Source: Pseudoflavonifractor sp902362925 (GTDB lineage: Bacteria; Bacillota; Clostridia; Oscillospirales; Oscillospiraceae). From it: 64,000 nt of DNA. Below, in pieces: positions 16,879 through 25,315 of this stretch. Under the pieces are notes generated by a model, which did not search any database, had not been told where the DNA came from, and worked only from the letters and a program-made list of their open reading frames with translations. The translations under genes and the position numbers were made by a program. Location: assembly GCA_902362925.1 (NCBI GenBank), contig CABIYL010000012.1; one strand, 5' to 3'. How positions within the stretch are numbered: position 1 is the stretch's first letter; every line of letters begins with the position of its first letter.

Positions 16879-17520
16879 TCACGGGGGGCACATGGCCGCC
16901 AGCGCGGCGGGGATATCGGCAAAGGCACGGACAGCGGGCACGCCCTCAATGGGACCGCCGAAGCCGTAGGCCGCGTGGAGGAAGGGGACGCCGGCCTCCT
17001 GAGCGGAGGTGCAGTCCAGCAGGGTGTCGCCCACGTAGACAGGGCGCTCCAGGCCGTACTCCCTGGCCACCAGGGCGATGTTGTAGCTCTTGGGCTGGCC
17101 GGTACGGCCGGCGCACTCAAAGCCGGTGAAATACCGGTCCAGCTTGTGGGCGGCGTAGAAGGTCTGGATATATCCGTCCTGGCAGTTGCTCACCACAAAG
17201 AGCTTTGCCCGGGCAGAGAGGGCGGCCAGAGTCTCCTCCACGGCGGGGTAGAGCACGCCGCCCTGAGTCCGCAGAAGGTCAAACTCCTCGTCCTCCTGCT
17301 CCTTGAGCATCATGGCCCGGGTCTCCTCGCTCTCGTCGGGGAGAATTTTGCGGGCGATATCGGGCAGAAGCAGGCCCATGGTGGCCTCCACCTCGGGTAC
17401 GGTCACCGGCGGACGAGTGATCTCAGGGTGCCGGGCCAGGGCCCGGTTCCACCCCTCGCAGATGCGGACGGTAGCGTTCCACAGCGTGCCGTCCAGGTCA
17501 AACAAAACGCCGTCAAACAT
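16879..17520 (-). CDS. HAD-superfamily phosphatase (phosphoglycolate phosphatase-like)
   Basis: 213-residue haloacid-dehalogenase-type hydrolase. Motif I is DLDGT with nucleophile Asp8 and acid/base Asp10, followed by an alpha-helical cap (about 17-85), motif II VVSNCQDG, a Lys in GQPKSYN and motif IV GDTLLD. The architecture fits subfamily IA phosphatases such as Gph. The substrate is not predictable from sequence. It has its own upstream promoter and precedes prfC. Confidence 0.9.
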   Translation of the reverse strand: MFDGVLFDLDGTLWNATVRICEGWNRALARHPEITRPPVTVPEVEATMGLLLPDIARKILPDESEETRAMMLKEQEDEEFDLLRTQGGVLYPAVEETLAALSARAKLFVVSNCQDGYIQTFYAAHKLDRYFTGFECAGRTGQPKSYNIALVAREYGLERPVYVGDTLLDCTSAQEAGVPFLHAAYGFGGPIEGVPAVRAFADIPAALAAMCPP

Positions 17521-17576
17521 GGCGGGAAATCCTCCCTGTCAAGGAAATAGAGAACATCACAAATTCAGCAGACACT

Positions 17577-17605
17577 ACTTTATCCTATTTCCGTCTCAGT
17601 GTCAA
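17577..17605 (-). promoter_or_regulatory. promoter of the HAD phosphatase-prfC unit
   Basis: Minus-strand -35 TTGACA (17600-17605), 17-bp spacer, -10 TAAAGT (17577-17582), about 50 bp upstream of the HAD gene start. Confidence 0.75.
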
Positions 17606-17787
17606 CAAAGAACGGGGGTAGGCGGAGGTTTTGCAGAAATTTTCGTGCAAAATTCAACCGGAGCGGAGAGATGGGGGTGCAGCCGGAGGCAAAACGCCCG
17701 GTCTGGTGCTGGAATCTGCCGGGAGAGCATGATAAAATAATGAAATCAAACAGCGGCCCCGGCGCCGGGGAGACGGAGGGAGACAGG
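17606..17787 (+). promoter_or_regulatory. region upstream of the LytTR two-component genes
   Basis: Non-coding stretch before the response-regulator gene. It holds a perfect inverted repeat TTTTGCA (17629-17635) and TGCAAAA (17646-17652) with a 10-bp spacer, possibly an operator, and a -10-like TAAAAT near 17733 without a good -35. The start codon at 17788 follows GGAGGGAGACAGG. Nothing else is evident. Confidence 0.35.
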
Positions 17788-18495
17788 ATGATTTCCATTG
17801 CCATTGTAGAGGACGAGGAGATCTTTTCCAAACAGATGCTGGAGTATGTGCACCGCTTTGCTGCCGAGACCCACCAGCCGGTCCAGGCCCAGGTGTTCGG
17901 CGACGGCGCCACCTTCCTGGACGAGTACGACGGCAGCTTCCAGATCATCTTTATGGATATCGTCATGCCCCATATGGACGGGCTGGACGCGGCCCGGCGC
18001 CTGCGGGAGGTGGACCAGAACGTATGCCTCATCTTCCTGACCAGCATGGCCCAGTACGCCATCCGGGGCTACGAGGTGTCCGCCCTGGACTTTGTCATCA
18101 AGCCCCTGGCCTACGACCTGTTCAAAATCAAACTGGAGAAGGCCATCGCCCACATCAAGGTGGACGAGAGCTTCCATATTCCCGTGTCCAACGGCATCAA
18201 GACCGTCCGGTTCTCCCAGATTCGCTATGTGGAGAGCAGCAAGCACTACCTCTATTTCCACACCGACGCCGACACCTATCGGATGCGGGGGTCCATGCGG
18301 GACATCACCGCCACATTCCTCTCAAACGGCTTTGCCGCCGCCAGCGGCTCCCTGCTGCTCAACCTGTCCTATGTGGAGCAGGCGTCGGGCAGCGAGGTGA
18401 CGGTGGCGGGGGAGCACTTCTCCGTGGCCCGGACCTATAAAAACGACTTCTGGAACCGTCTGACCGTGTACATGAGCGGAGGGATTTTAAAATGA
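17788..18495 (+). CDS. LytTR-family response regulator
   Basis: DNA-binding response regulator of 235 residues: a receiver domain (1-120) with acidic pocket Glu8/Asp9, phospho-acceptor Asp57 (FMDIVMP) and conserved Lys in VIKPLAYD, then a LytTR DNA-binding domain (about 130-235; IPVSNGIKTVRFSQIRYVES). LytTR proteins bind pairs of short direct repeats phased by about 21 bp. The ATG at 17788 fits the receiver N-terminus (MISIAIVEDEE); an in-frame upstream extension is non-coding. It overlaps the sensor kinase gene by 4 bp. Confidence 0.94.
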   Translation: MISIAIVEDEEIFSKQMLEYVHRFAAETHQPVQAQVFGDGATFLDEYDGSFQIIFMDIVMPHMDGLDAARRLREVDQNVCLIFLTSMAQYAIRGYEVSALDFVIKPLAYDLFKIKLEKAIAHIKVDESFHIPVSNGIKTVRFSQIRYVESSKHYLYFHTDADTYRMRGSMRDITATFLSNGFAAASGSLLLNLSYVEQASGSEVTVAGEHFSVARTYKNDFWNRLTVYMSGGILK

Positions 18496-19775
18496 TGGGG
18501 GAGGGCCTGTTTCAGATCACCCTTTACCACGGCTATCTGCTCCAGATTCTGGCGGCGGAGCTTATCTTCACCCGGCCCCTGCCAAGACGGAGCCGTTTTT
18601 GGCTGCGTCTGCCGGTGGGCGCCGCAGTCTATGCCGTGCTGGCGGTGGTGATTCCCAACTTTATCGCCCGCTATGTGTCCGGCTTTTTCTCCCTGACCAT
18701 CTTTCTGCTGTCCCTGGGGCTGTGCCTGTTCTGCTTCCGGGCCCGGCTCAGGGAGGTGCTCTTCTGCTGCGTGGGTGCTCAGCTGACCCAGAACCTGGCC
18801 TACAACGTGGAAAATCTGATTTACCAGCCCTTCGCCGCCTGCTTCAGCCAGATCGGGTGGCTGTGTCTCTCTCTGGCGGTCACTGCGGTGGTCTACGGGG
18901 CGTGCTGGTGGTTCTTTGCCCGGCAGACCGAGCGCTGCGGGGAAATTCGTCTGCCGGGACAGTATGTGTACGCCATCTCCCTGGCCTCCGCCCTCTTTGT
19001 GTACACCATGCAGTTCCTCTTCCAGAGCTACGGCATCGACAACCTGTGGATCATCCGGCCGCCCCTGATTCTCTGCTGCATCGCCGGGCTGTGCCTCCAG
19101 TACGGCCTGCTGGCCCTGCGCAACGCCCGGGAGGAGAACCAGCTGCTGGAGCGGTTCATGCGCAAGGAGCAAAAGCAGTACGAGATCACCCGCAACAGCA
19201 TGGACCTCATCAACATGAAGGCCCACGACCTGAAGCACCAGATCTCCCTCATGCGCTCTCTGGGCAGCTGTGACAGCCGTGAGCTGTCCGAGATTGAGGC
19301 GGCGGTGGCCCAGTATGAGACCAGCAGCAACACGGGAAACAAGGCCCTGGACGTGATTCTCACCGAGAAGCAGCTCCGCTGCCGGGAGGACCGTATCGAG
19401 ATGACCGTCATGGCCCAGGGAGAAGCCCTGTTCTTCCTCCAACAGGCGGACATCGCCTCCCTGTTCGGCAACATTCTGGACAACGCCATCGAGTACGAGC
19501 GCACCGTGGAGCCGGTATCCCGGCGGTGCATTGCGCTGACGGTGGCGGAGAAAAACGGCTTTGTCTGCATCCGGGCGGAGAACTACTGCCCGGTTCTGCC
19601 GCCCATGCGGGACGGCCTGCCCGTCACCTCCAAGGCTGACCGGAACTACCACGGCTTCGGCCTGCGCAGTGTGCGGTACATCACGGAGAAATACGGCGGC
19701 ACCCTCCACATCGGCCAGGAGGGGGAGCTGTTTGTGGTGAGCATCCTTCTGCCCCGGCCGGGCGCTAACCCCTGA
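18492..19775 (+). CDS. GHKL-domain sensor histidine kinase (AgrC/NatK type)
   Basis: Membrane sensor kinase of 427 residues and partner of the preceding regulator. About six hydrophobic helices fill residues 10-215, with no extracellular sensor domain, followed by a cytoplasmic kinase: phospho-acceptor His245 in KAHDLKHQISLM, N-box NILDNAIEYE and G-box FGLRSVRYI of the GHKL ATPase. This layout is shared with AgrC/ComD peptide sensors, but no precursor-peptide or AgrB-like gene is visible nearby. Start overlaps the regulator stop. Confidence 0.92.
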   Translation: MMGEGLFQITLYHGYLLQILAAELIFTRPLPRRSRFWLRLPVGAAVYAVLAVVIPNFIARYVSGFFSLTIFLLSLGLCLFCFRARLREVLFCCVGAQLTQNLAYNVENLIYQPFAACFSQIGWLCLSLAVTAVVYGACWWFFARQTERCGEIRLPGQYVYAISLASALFVYTMQFLFQSYGIDNLWIIRPPLILCCIAGLCLQYGLLALRNAREENQLLERFMRKEQKQYEITRNSMDLINMKAHDLKHQISLMRSLGSCDSRELSEIEAAVAQYETSSNTGNKALDVILTEKQLRCREDRIEMTVMAQGEALFFLQQADIASLFGNILDNAIEYERTVEPVSRRCIALTVAEKNGFVCIRAENYCPVLPPMRDGLPVTSKADRNYHGFGLRSVRYITEKYGGTLHIGQEGELFVVSILLPRPGANP

Positions 19776-19784
19776 GCAGCGACA

Positions 19785-19814
19785 GATTTGCCAGAAAACT
19801 TGACGGATTTGCCA
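19785..19814 (+). promoter_or_regulatory. phased direct repeat, candidate LytTR binding site
   Basis: GATTTGCCA occurs at 19785-19793 and again at 19806-19814, exactly 21 bp start to start; extended to GACAGATTTGCCA and GACGGATTTGCCA the copies match at 12 of 13 bases. Paired direct repeats two helical turns apart are the hallmark of LytTR sites. A weak -10 (TATGTT, 19842-19847) sits downstream with no consensus -35, as expected for an activated promoter, so the GH3 gene is the likely target. Confidence 0.6.
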
Positions 19815-19886
19815 ACGCCCGCCATCTCCTTTGAATTGTGGTATGTTGAGCTTACCCAAAAAACAGGGAGAAAGGGGAAATACACA

Positions 19887-22811
19887 GTGAAGAAAAAGAG
19901 CGCATCCGCCTCCCGCGGCGTCATCGCCGCGGTGAGCACCCTGCTGGCTGTGGCCATCGGCGTCACGTCCGGCGCAGCCTCCTACCGGTCGCTGATTTGC
20001 AGCGCCATCGGCGGCGACATGTACAAGACTGTGGACGAGAGCGGCGCACAGGTCGCCGACCGCTATCCGGACAACGGCATGAGCCTGGAGGACTGGAAGG
20101 CCGAGACCGACGCCCTGGTGGAGGAGGTCACCGGGGAGGGCATCGTGCTGCTGAAGAACGAGAACAGCACCCTGCCTCTGGCCAAGGGCTCCAAGGTGAC
20201 CCTCTTCGGCCGCTCCTCGGCGGACCTGGTGCTGGGCGGCACCGGCGCCGGCGGCATTGATTCCTCCCTTGCCGTCAACCTGAAGGACGCCATGGAAGCC
20301 GACGGTATGTTTGAGATTAACAGCACCGTCTGGGACTTCTACAAGAGCTATGGCGGCAAGGAGGGCTACACCCGCAGCAACGGCACCTACATGGGCGCCA
20401 AGCCGGAGGACATCTATGTGGCCGAGGTGCCCGTGGCGGAGTACACCGACGCGGTGCGGGACTCCTACGACGATTACAGCGACGCGGCCATTGTGGTCTT
20501 CTCCCGGGTAGGCGGCGAGGGCTCGGATATGCCCACCGGCGACTTCGGCGACGGCACCAAATACCTGGCCCTCCAGGAGCAGGAGAAGGACGTCCTGCGG
20601 GAGATCCAGGACAGCGGCAAGTTTGACAAGGTCATCGCCCTCATCAACACCTCCAACGCCATGGAGCTGGGCTGGGTGGACCAGGAGGAGTACGGCATTG
20701 ACGCCTGCATCTGGATTGGCGGCGTGGGCCAGAGCGGCGCCCGTGCGGTGGCCAAGGCCCTGTGCGGCGAGATCAACCCCTCCGGCCATCTGGCGGACAC
20801 CTATGCCGCCGATTCCTTCTCCTCTCCGGCCATGCAGAACTTCGGGGATTTTACCTTCACCAACGCCAGCGAGATTGAAGCCCAGATCGGTGCCGACAAC
20901 AACGGCACCAAATACGTGGTGTACGCCGAGGGCATCTATGTGGGCTACCGGTACTACGAGACCCGCTACGCCGACAGCGTGCTGGACCCGGTTGGCACCA
21001 ACGCCGCCTCCGCCGCCGGTGCATTTGTGGGCGACACCTGGAACTACACCGATGAGGTGTGCTACTCCTTCGGCTACGGTCTGAGCTACGGCGCTGAGGA
21101 CGGCCAGCCCTACAACCAGGAGATTCTCTCCGCCCAGATGGGGGATGACGGTCTGACCCTCACCGTGCAGGTCACCAACACCGGCACTGCCGCCGGAAAG
21201 AGCGTGGTACAGGTCTACCTCCAGCAGCCCTACACCACCGGCGGCATTGAGAAGTCGGCCGTACAGCTGGCCGCCTTTGCCAAGACCGATGTGCTCCAGC
21301 CCGGCGAGACCTGCCAGATGGAGCTGACTGTGGACCGGCAGGACATGGCCTCCTACGACTATAAGGATGCCAAGACCTACGTACTGGATGCCGGCGATTA
21401 CTACTTCGCGCTGGGCAACGGCGCCCACGACGCCCTGAACAACATTCTGGCCGCCCAGGGCAAGACCGTGGCCGACGGCATGGACTATGAGGGCGACGCA
21501 TCCCTGACCTACCGCTGGACCAACTCCGCCAGGGAGCTGCTCAACCAGTCTTACAGCGGCAACGAGATCACCAACCGTCTGGACAGCGCCAGCCTGGAGT
21601 ACTACGGCTATGAGACCGGCTATCTGACCCGCAGCGACTGGACCACCTTCCCCGAGAGCTATACCGACCTGACCGCCACCGACGAGATGATCGCGGACAT
21701 CGACGCAGAGGGCAGCTATGAGCCGGGCAGCAGCGATACATCCTCCATCATCACCGGTCAGGACAATCAGATGACCCTGGCCAAGATGACCGGGGTGGCC
21801 TTTGATGACACGGAGGCCTGGGACAAGATCCTCAACCAGCTCACCGTGGATGAGATGGTGAAGATTGTCACCGGCTCCGGCCTGTCTCCCATTCCCTCCA
21901 TCGCCTACCCCGCCATGTTCATGAAGGACGGCCCCCAGGGCAACAACCAGCGCACCTATACCGAGGACGGCAGCACCGCCACCGGCTATTGCGGCGAGGT
22001 GGTACGTGCCTCCACCTTCAACACTGAGCTGCTCCGCCGGGTTGGCGAAGCCATGGGTGAGGACTGGCTGCGCACCGACACCGAGGGCGCCTACACCCCC
22101 GCCGTCAACATCCACCGTACCCCCTACGCGGGCCGCAACTTTGAGTACTTCTCCGAGGACGGCTACCTCTCCGGCCAGATGGCCCTGGTGGAGGTGGAGG
22201 GCCTCCAGAGCAAGGGCATCATCCCCTACATCAAGCACTTCGCTCTCAACGACCAGGAGACCAACCGGCAGGGCATCTGCACCTTCTCCAACGAGCAGGC
22301 CATCCGGGAGATCTACCTGAAGGCCTTTGAGGCCGCCTTTACTGAGGGCGCTGTCAAGGGCACCATGGGCTCCTTCAACCGCATCGGCTGCACCTGGTCG
22401 GGCGCCTGCGCAGGTCTGCTGAAGGACATTGTCCGCACCGAGTGGGGCTCCACCGCCATTATCGACACCGATATCGCCATCAACACCACCCTCCAGAGCG
22501 TCTTTGCCGGCCTGGAGAATGGCAGCACTATGTGGGCCACTTCGGGCACTGTGTTCTATGCCCACGTCATCAACCAGGCCTCCACCGACGCCAAGCTGCT
22601 GGCAAACCTGCGGGAGGCCTGCCATATCATCCTCTACAATCTGGCCGACAGCATTGGCGTCAACGGCCTGTCCCCCACGGCGCACGTGGTGGAGACCACA
22701 CCCTACTGGGAGTCCGCGGCCTACGCTGTGATTGCCGTGCTGGCCGTCATTGACCTGGCCGCCGTAGTGGTGCTGGTCCGGGGCAGTCTGGGAAAGAAGA
22801 AGGAGGCGTAA
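19887..22811 (+). CDS. membrane-anchored glycoside hydrolase family 3 with swapped domain order
   Basis: 974-residue GH3 enzyme. Order: N-terminal membrane helix (about 14-35), the GH3 C-terminal (alpha/beta sandwich) domain (about 80-350; EGIVLLKNENSTLPL), a fibronectin-like domain (about 420-500; LTVQVTNTGTAAGKSVVQVYL), then the GH3 catalytic TIM barrel (about 645-900) with KHFALNDQETNRQG and IIDTD, where Asp862 aligns with the nucleophile, and a second membrane helix near the C-terminus. The barrel-last order is the reverse of ordinary GH3 but is known from some clostridial beta-glucosidases. The GTG at 19887 follows GGAGAAAGGGG. The substrate, presumably a beta-glycoside, is unknown. Confidence 0.92.
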   Translation: MKKKSASASRGVIAAVSTLLAVAIGVTSGAASYRSLICSAIGGDMYKTVDESGAQVADRYPDNGMSLEDWKAETDALVEEVTGEGIVLLKNENSTLPLAKGSKVTLFGRSSADLVLGGTGAGGIDSSLAVNLKDAMEADGMFEINSTVWDFYKSYGGKEGYTRSNGTYMGAKPEDIYVAEVPVAEYTDAVRDSYDDYSDAAIVVFSRVGGEGSDMPTGDFGDGTKYLALQEQEKDVLREIQDSGKFDKVIALINTSNAMELGWVDQEEYGIDACIWIGGVGQSGARAVAKALCGEINPSGHLADTYAADSFSSPAMQNFGDFTFTNASEIEAQIGADNNGTKYVVYAEGIYVGYRYYETRYADSVLDPVGTNAASAAGAFVGDTWNYTDEVCYSFGYGLSYGAEDGQPYNQEILSAQMGDDGLTLTVQVTNTGTAAGKSVVQVYLQQPYTTGGIEKSAVQLAAFAKTDVLQPGETCQMELTVDRQDMASYDYKDAKTYVLDAGDYYFALGNGAHDALNNILAAQGKTVADGMDYEGDASLTYRWTNSARELLNQSYSGNEITNRLDSASLEYYGYETGYLTRSDWTTFPESYTDLTATDEMIADIDAEGSYEPGSSDTSSIITGQDNQMTLAKMTGVAFDDTEAWDKILNQLTVDEMVKIVTGSGLSPIPSIAYPAMFMKDGPQGNNQRTYTEDGSTATGYCGEVVRASTFNTELLRRVGEAMGEDWLRTDTEGAYTPAVNIHRTPYAGRNFEYFSEDGYLSGQMALVEVEGLQSKGIIPYIKHFALNDQETNRQGICTFSNEQAIREIYLKAFEAAFTEGAVKGTMGSFNRIGCTWSGACAGLLKDIVRTEWGSTAIIDTDIAINTTLQSVFAGLENGSTMWATSGTVFYAHVINQASTDAKLLANLREACHIILYNLADSIGVNGLSPTAHVVETTPYWESAAYAVIAVLAVIDLAAVVVLVRGSLGKKKEA

Positions 22812-22820
22812 CACAATACC

Positions 22821-23195
22821 ATGAAAAATATGTTGAATAAGAGCAGTATTCTCCCTCTGGCCGCCGCCGTGCTGGCCGCTGTGACCGCCGTTGTCTACGC
22901 CGGAGCCAAGGCTCGGGAAAACGCACCCCTTATTATCGCCCTGCTGGCTGCCGCCGCTGTACTGGAACTGGTGGCCGTGGCGGTCCGCAAAGCTCCCTTC
23001 CTGGAGTACATTCCCTTCGTCTGCGCCCTGGCCGGGCTGGCTGTATTTATCGACCTGGCCTTTGATGAAATCGGCGATATCCTCTCCAAAATCAACATGG
23101 ACGGCCTGAGCGCCTCCTGGATTGCCAGCGCCGTGCTGCTGGTGGTCACCGTCATTGCCGCTGCCCTGGCCACTGTCTGGCCTGCCAAAGACTGA
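22821..23195 (+). CDS. hypothetical four-helix membrane protein
   Basis: Not recognised. The 124-residue protein has about four hydrophobic helices (residues 10-28, 37-56, 62-80, 98-118) separated by short loops and no catalytic motif. It starts 9 bp after the GH3 gene and ends 13 bp before the esterase gene, so it belongs to the same operon. It may be an accessory membrane partner of the anchored enzymes; this is context only. Confidence 0.75.
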   Translation: MKNMLNKSSILPLAAAVLAAVTAVVYAGAKARENAPLIIALLAAAAVLELVAVAVRKAPFLEYIPFVCALAGLAVFIDLAFDEIGDILSKINMDGLSASWIASAVLLVVTVIAAALATVWPAKD

Positions 23196-23208
23196 GGGGG
23201 CACCGGTC

Positions 23209-24393
23209 TTGCATATACATGAAGGAAAAAAGAAAGCCATCGGAGCGGAAAGTATCTGCCTGCTGGCCACGGCTCTTATCGCCCTGGTGGCGGCGGTGGA
23301 TATTGTGCGCTATGCCCTGCTGGGCAGCGTCCTGCCTCTGGCCAACCTGTGCCTAATTGAGGTGCTGCTGCTGCTCCTGTGCCTGCTCTCCTGGCAGAGC
23401 CGCCTGCCCGCTCTGCTGCTGGCGGTGGCCGTGCCGACGCTGATGCTGGGCATCACCACCAACTATCTGGAGACCACCCTCTTCAACCTGGGCTTCTTTA
23501 TCCAGGCCGGCGTCGCCCTGATCGCCGCCGTGACCGGTACGGTGTTTCAGCTCCGCCAGAAGACCCCGCCCCGCCGTCCGAACATCTGGACGGCGGCGGC
23601 TCTGGCGGTGGTGCTGGTGGGCGGCCTGGCCTTCTGGCAGGGCAGCGCGGCTGCCAGCCGGAGCGCCCAGACTGTGGGACGGGATATCTGGGCGGTGCCC
23701 AACCGGTTTTCCCAGCCCTGTGAGCAGGGGGGAACGGTGGAGAAGCTCACCTACCGGACCAAGGCCTACGCCACCGACCAGCGGGAGGTGGAGAAGACCG
23801 CCTATGTCTATCTGCCCGCCGGGTACGACCCGGAGGAGCAGTACAACATCCTCTATCTGCTCCACGGCACCGGCGATGACGAGCGGGCCTGGCTGCTGGA
23901 GCACAGCGAGAACAAGGACATGGTGGACCAGCTCATCGCCCAGGGGGTCATTGAGCCCCTCATCATTGTCACCCCCAGCTTTTATGTGGAGGACGACTGT
24001 TCCGACAACCTGGACGCGCTGACCTACTCCTTTGCCCAGGAGCTACGGGAGGACCTGATGCCCGCTGTGGAGAGCCGCTACGCCACCTATGCACCCTCCT
24101 GCGATGCCCAGGGCTTTACTGAGAGCCGGGACCACCGGGCCTTTGCCGGCCTGTCCCGGGGCGCGGTGACCACCTATCACTCCGCCATGTGCAGCAGCCT
24201 GGACTACTTCTCCTGGTTCGGCACCTTCAGCGGCAGCCGCACCGGCGCCGACTACTTCCGGGAGACCATCCAGTCCGAGGTTTTTAGGGACTATCCCATC
24301 CACTACCTCTATGTCTCCAGCGGCACTCTGGATTTTGCCCTCCCCGGGCAGATTCAGGACTACGACGCCCTGCTGGAGATGGAGCCCCGACTG
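23209..24393 (+). CDS. membrane-bound CE1-like esterase (3' end lost in gap)
   Basis: 395 residues are visible. Residues 10-150 form about five membrane helices; from about 170 an extracytoplasmic alpha/beta-hydrolase follows, resembling carbohydrate esterase family 1 (feruloyl/acetyl-xylan esterase) and Esterase D-like proteins: KTAYVYLPAGYDPEEQYNILYLLHGTGDDE, IIVTPSF, and the nucleophile Ser316 in GLSRG. The catalytic Asp/His region falls in the gap. The TTG start at 23209 is chosen because GAGGGGG (23194-23200) lies at SD distance. It is the third gene of the GH3 operon, suggesting joint attack on a substituted glycan. Confidence 0.83.
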
Positions 24394-24703
24394 NNNNNNN
24401 NNNNNNNNNNNNNNNNNNNNNNNNNNNNNNNNNNNNNNNNNNNNNNNNNNNNNNNNNNNNNNNNNNNNNNNNNNNNNNNNNNNNNNNNNNNNNNNNNNNN
24501 NNNNNNNNNNNNNNNNNNNNNNNNNNNNNNNNNNNNNNNNNNNNNNNNNNNNNNNNNNNNNNNNNNNNNNNNNNNNNNNNNNNNNNNNNNNNNNNNNNNN
24601 NNNNNNNNNNNNNNNNNNNNNNNNNNNNNNNNNNNNNNNNNNNNNNNNNNNNNNNNNNNNNNNNNNNNNNNNNNNNNNNNNNNNNNNNNNNNNNNNNNNN
24701 NNN
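24394..24703. other. assembly gap
   Basis: Run of 310 N. It hides the ends of two convergent genes, the membrane esterase (+) and the NuoE-like gene (-); open frames that cross it are artefacts. Confidence 0.99.
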
Positions 24704-24997
24704 TTTGGACAGAAAGTCCAGCAGCTCCCTCCGCCGCCCGCAGGAGGGACCCTGGCACACCGTCAGGCTGTGCCGCACCGACTCGGTTTTGATAGAGGGG
24801 TAGCGCTTGAGCACCGCCGGGAGAAAGGACTCCCGAAAGCTCAGCGCCTGGGCAATCTCCTCCAGCGCCTGCTGGGGGATGACGCCGCCGTACAGCGCCT
24901 GGGTCTCCCGCAGCAGCTGAACCAGCTCGTTCTGGTCGCTGGCCGCGCCCCGGCCCTGATAGAAATTCAGAAGCTGAGTAAATTCCTCCTGATGCAT
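24704..24997 (-). CDS. NuoE/HydC-like [2Fe-2S] subunit (3' end lost in gap)
   Basis: The 98 visible residues match the N-terminal half of the 24-kDa NADH dehydrogenase / NADH-dependent hydrogenase subunit family: a helical bundle (LVQLLRETQALYGGVIPQQALEEIAQAL) followed by the start of a thioredoxin-like ferredoxin domain with TVCQGPSC, where Cys81 and Cys86 would be the first two of four cluster ligands. The other two ligands and any following NuoF/HydB genes lie in or beyond the gap. SD AAGGAGGTCCTT precedes the ATG. The start lies only about 15 bp after the tRNA-Val terminator, leaving no room for a separate promoter. Confidence 0.82.
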
Positions 24998-25013
24998 GAA
25001 GGACCTCCTTGCA

Positions 25014-25047
25014 GAAAAAAAGAGACACGACCCAAGTCGTGTCTCTT
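25014..25047 (-). terminator. terminator after tRNA-Val / possible attenuator of the NuoE-like gene
   Basis: On the minus strand: stem AGAGACACGAC, loop TTGG, complementary arm, then T7. It lies directly after the tRNA and directly before the SD of the NuoE-like gene. Confidence 0.9.
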
Positions 25048-25053
25048 TCCGTA

Positions 25054-25130
25054 TGGTGGACGATACAGGATTCGAACCTGTGACCTCCCGCACGTCAAGC
25101 GGATGCTCGTACCAGCTGAGCTAATCGTCC
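25054..25130 (-). tRNA. tRNA-Val (anticodon GAC)
   Basis: Full 77-nt cloverleaf: acceptor GGACGAT / ATCGTCC, anticodon stem TCCGC / GCGGG with loop TTGACGT (GAC at 25094-25096), T-arm with GGTTCGAAT, and an encoded 3' CCA. A consensus promoter lies just upstream. Confidence 0.97.
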
Positions 25131-25144
25131 AAAGGGCAAAATCT

Positions 25145-25173
25145 ATTATATCCACGAAGGTGCCCTTTGTCAA
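25145..25173 (-). promoter_or_regulatory. consensus promoter of tRNA-Val
   Basis: Minus-strand -35 TTGACA (25168-25173), 17-bp spacer, -10 TATAAT (25145-25150), a perfect sigma-70 consensus match. The expected start site is a few bases before the mature tRNA. Confidence 0.95.
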
Positions 25174-25315
25174 CTGTTTTTTCAAAAAATTTTTAAAAAA
25201 TAAAAAGGGGGCGGGAGCAGAGGGAGGGCAAGGGTATGCAGAGGGGGAAAAGCCTGTTATACTGAGAAATATTGAAGCATTTGTCCGCCATCTGAGGCGG
25301 AAGGAGGAAGAGATT

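Noticed and set aside
18435..23270. Antisense open frame of 1611 codons spanning several genes
   Set aside because: Crosses the opposite strands of four unrelated real genes; composition is an artefact of GC bias.
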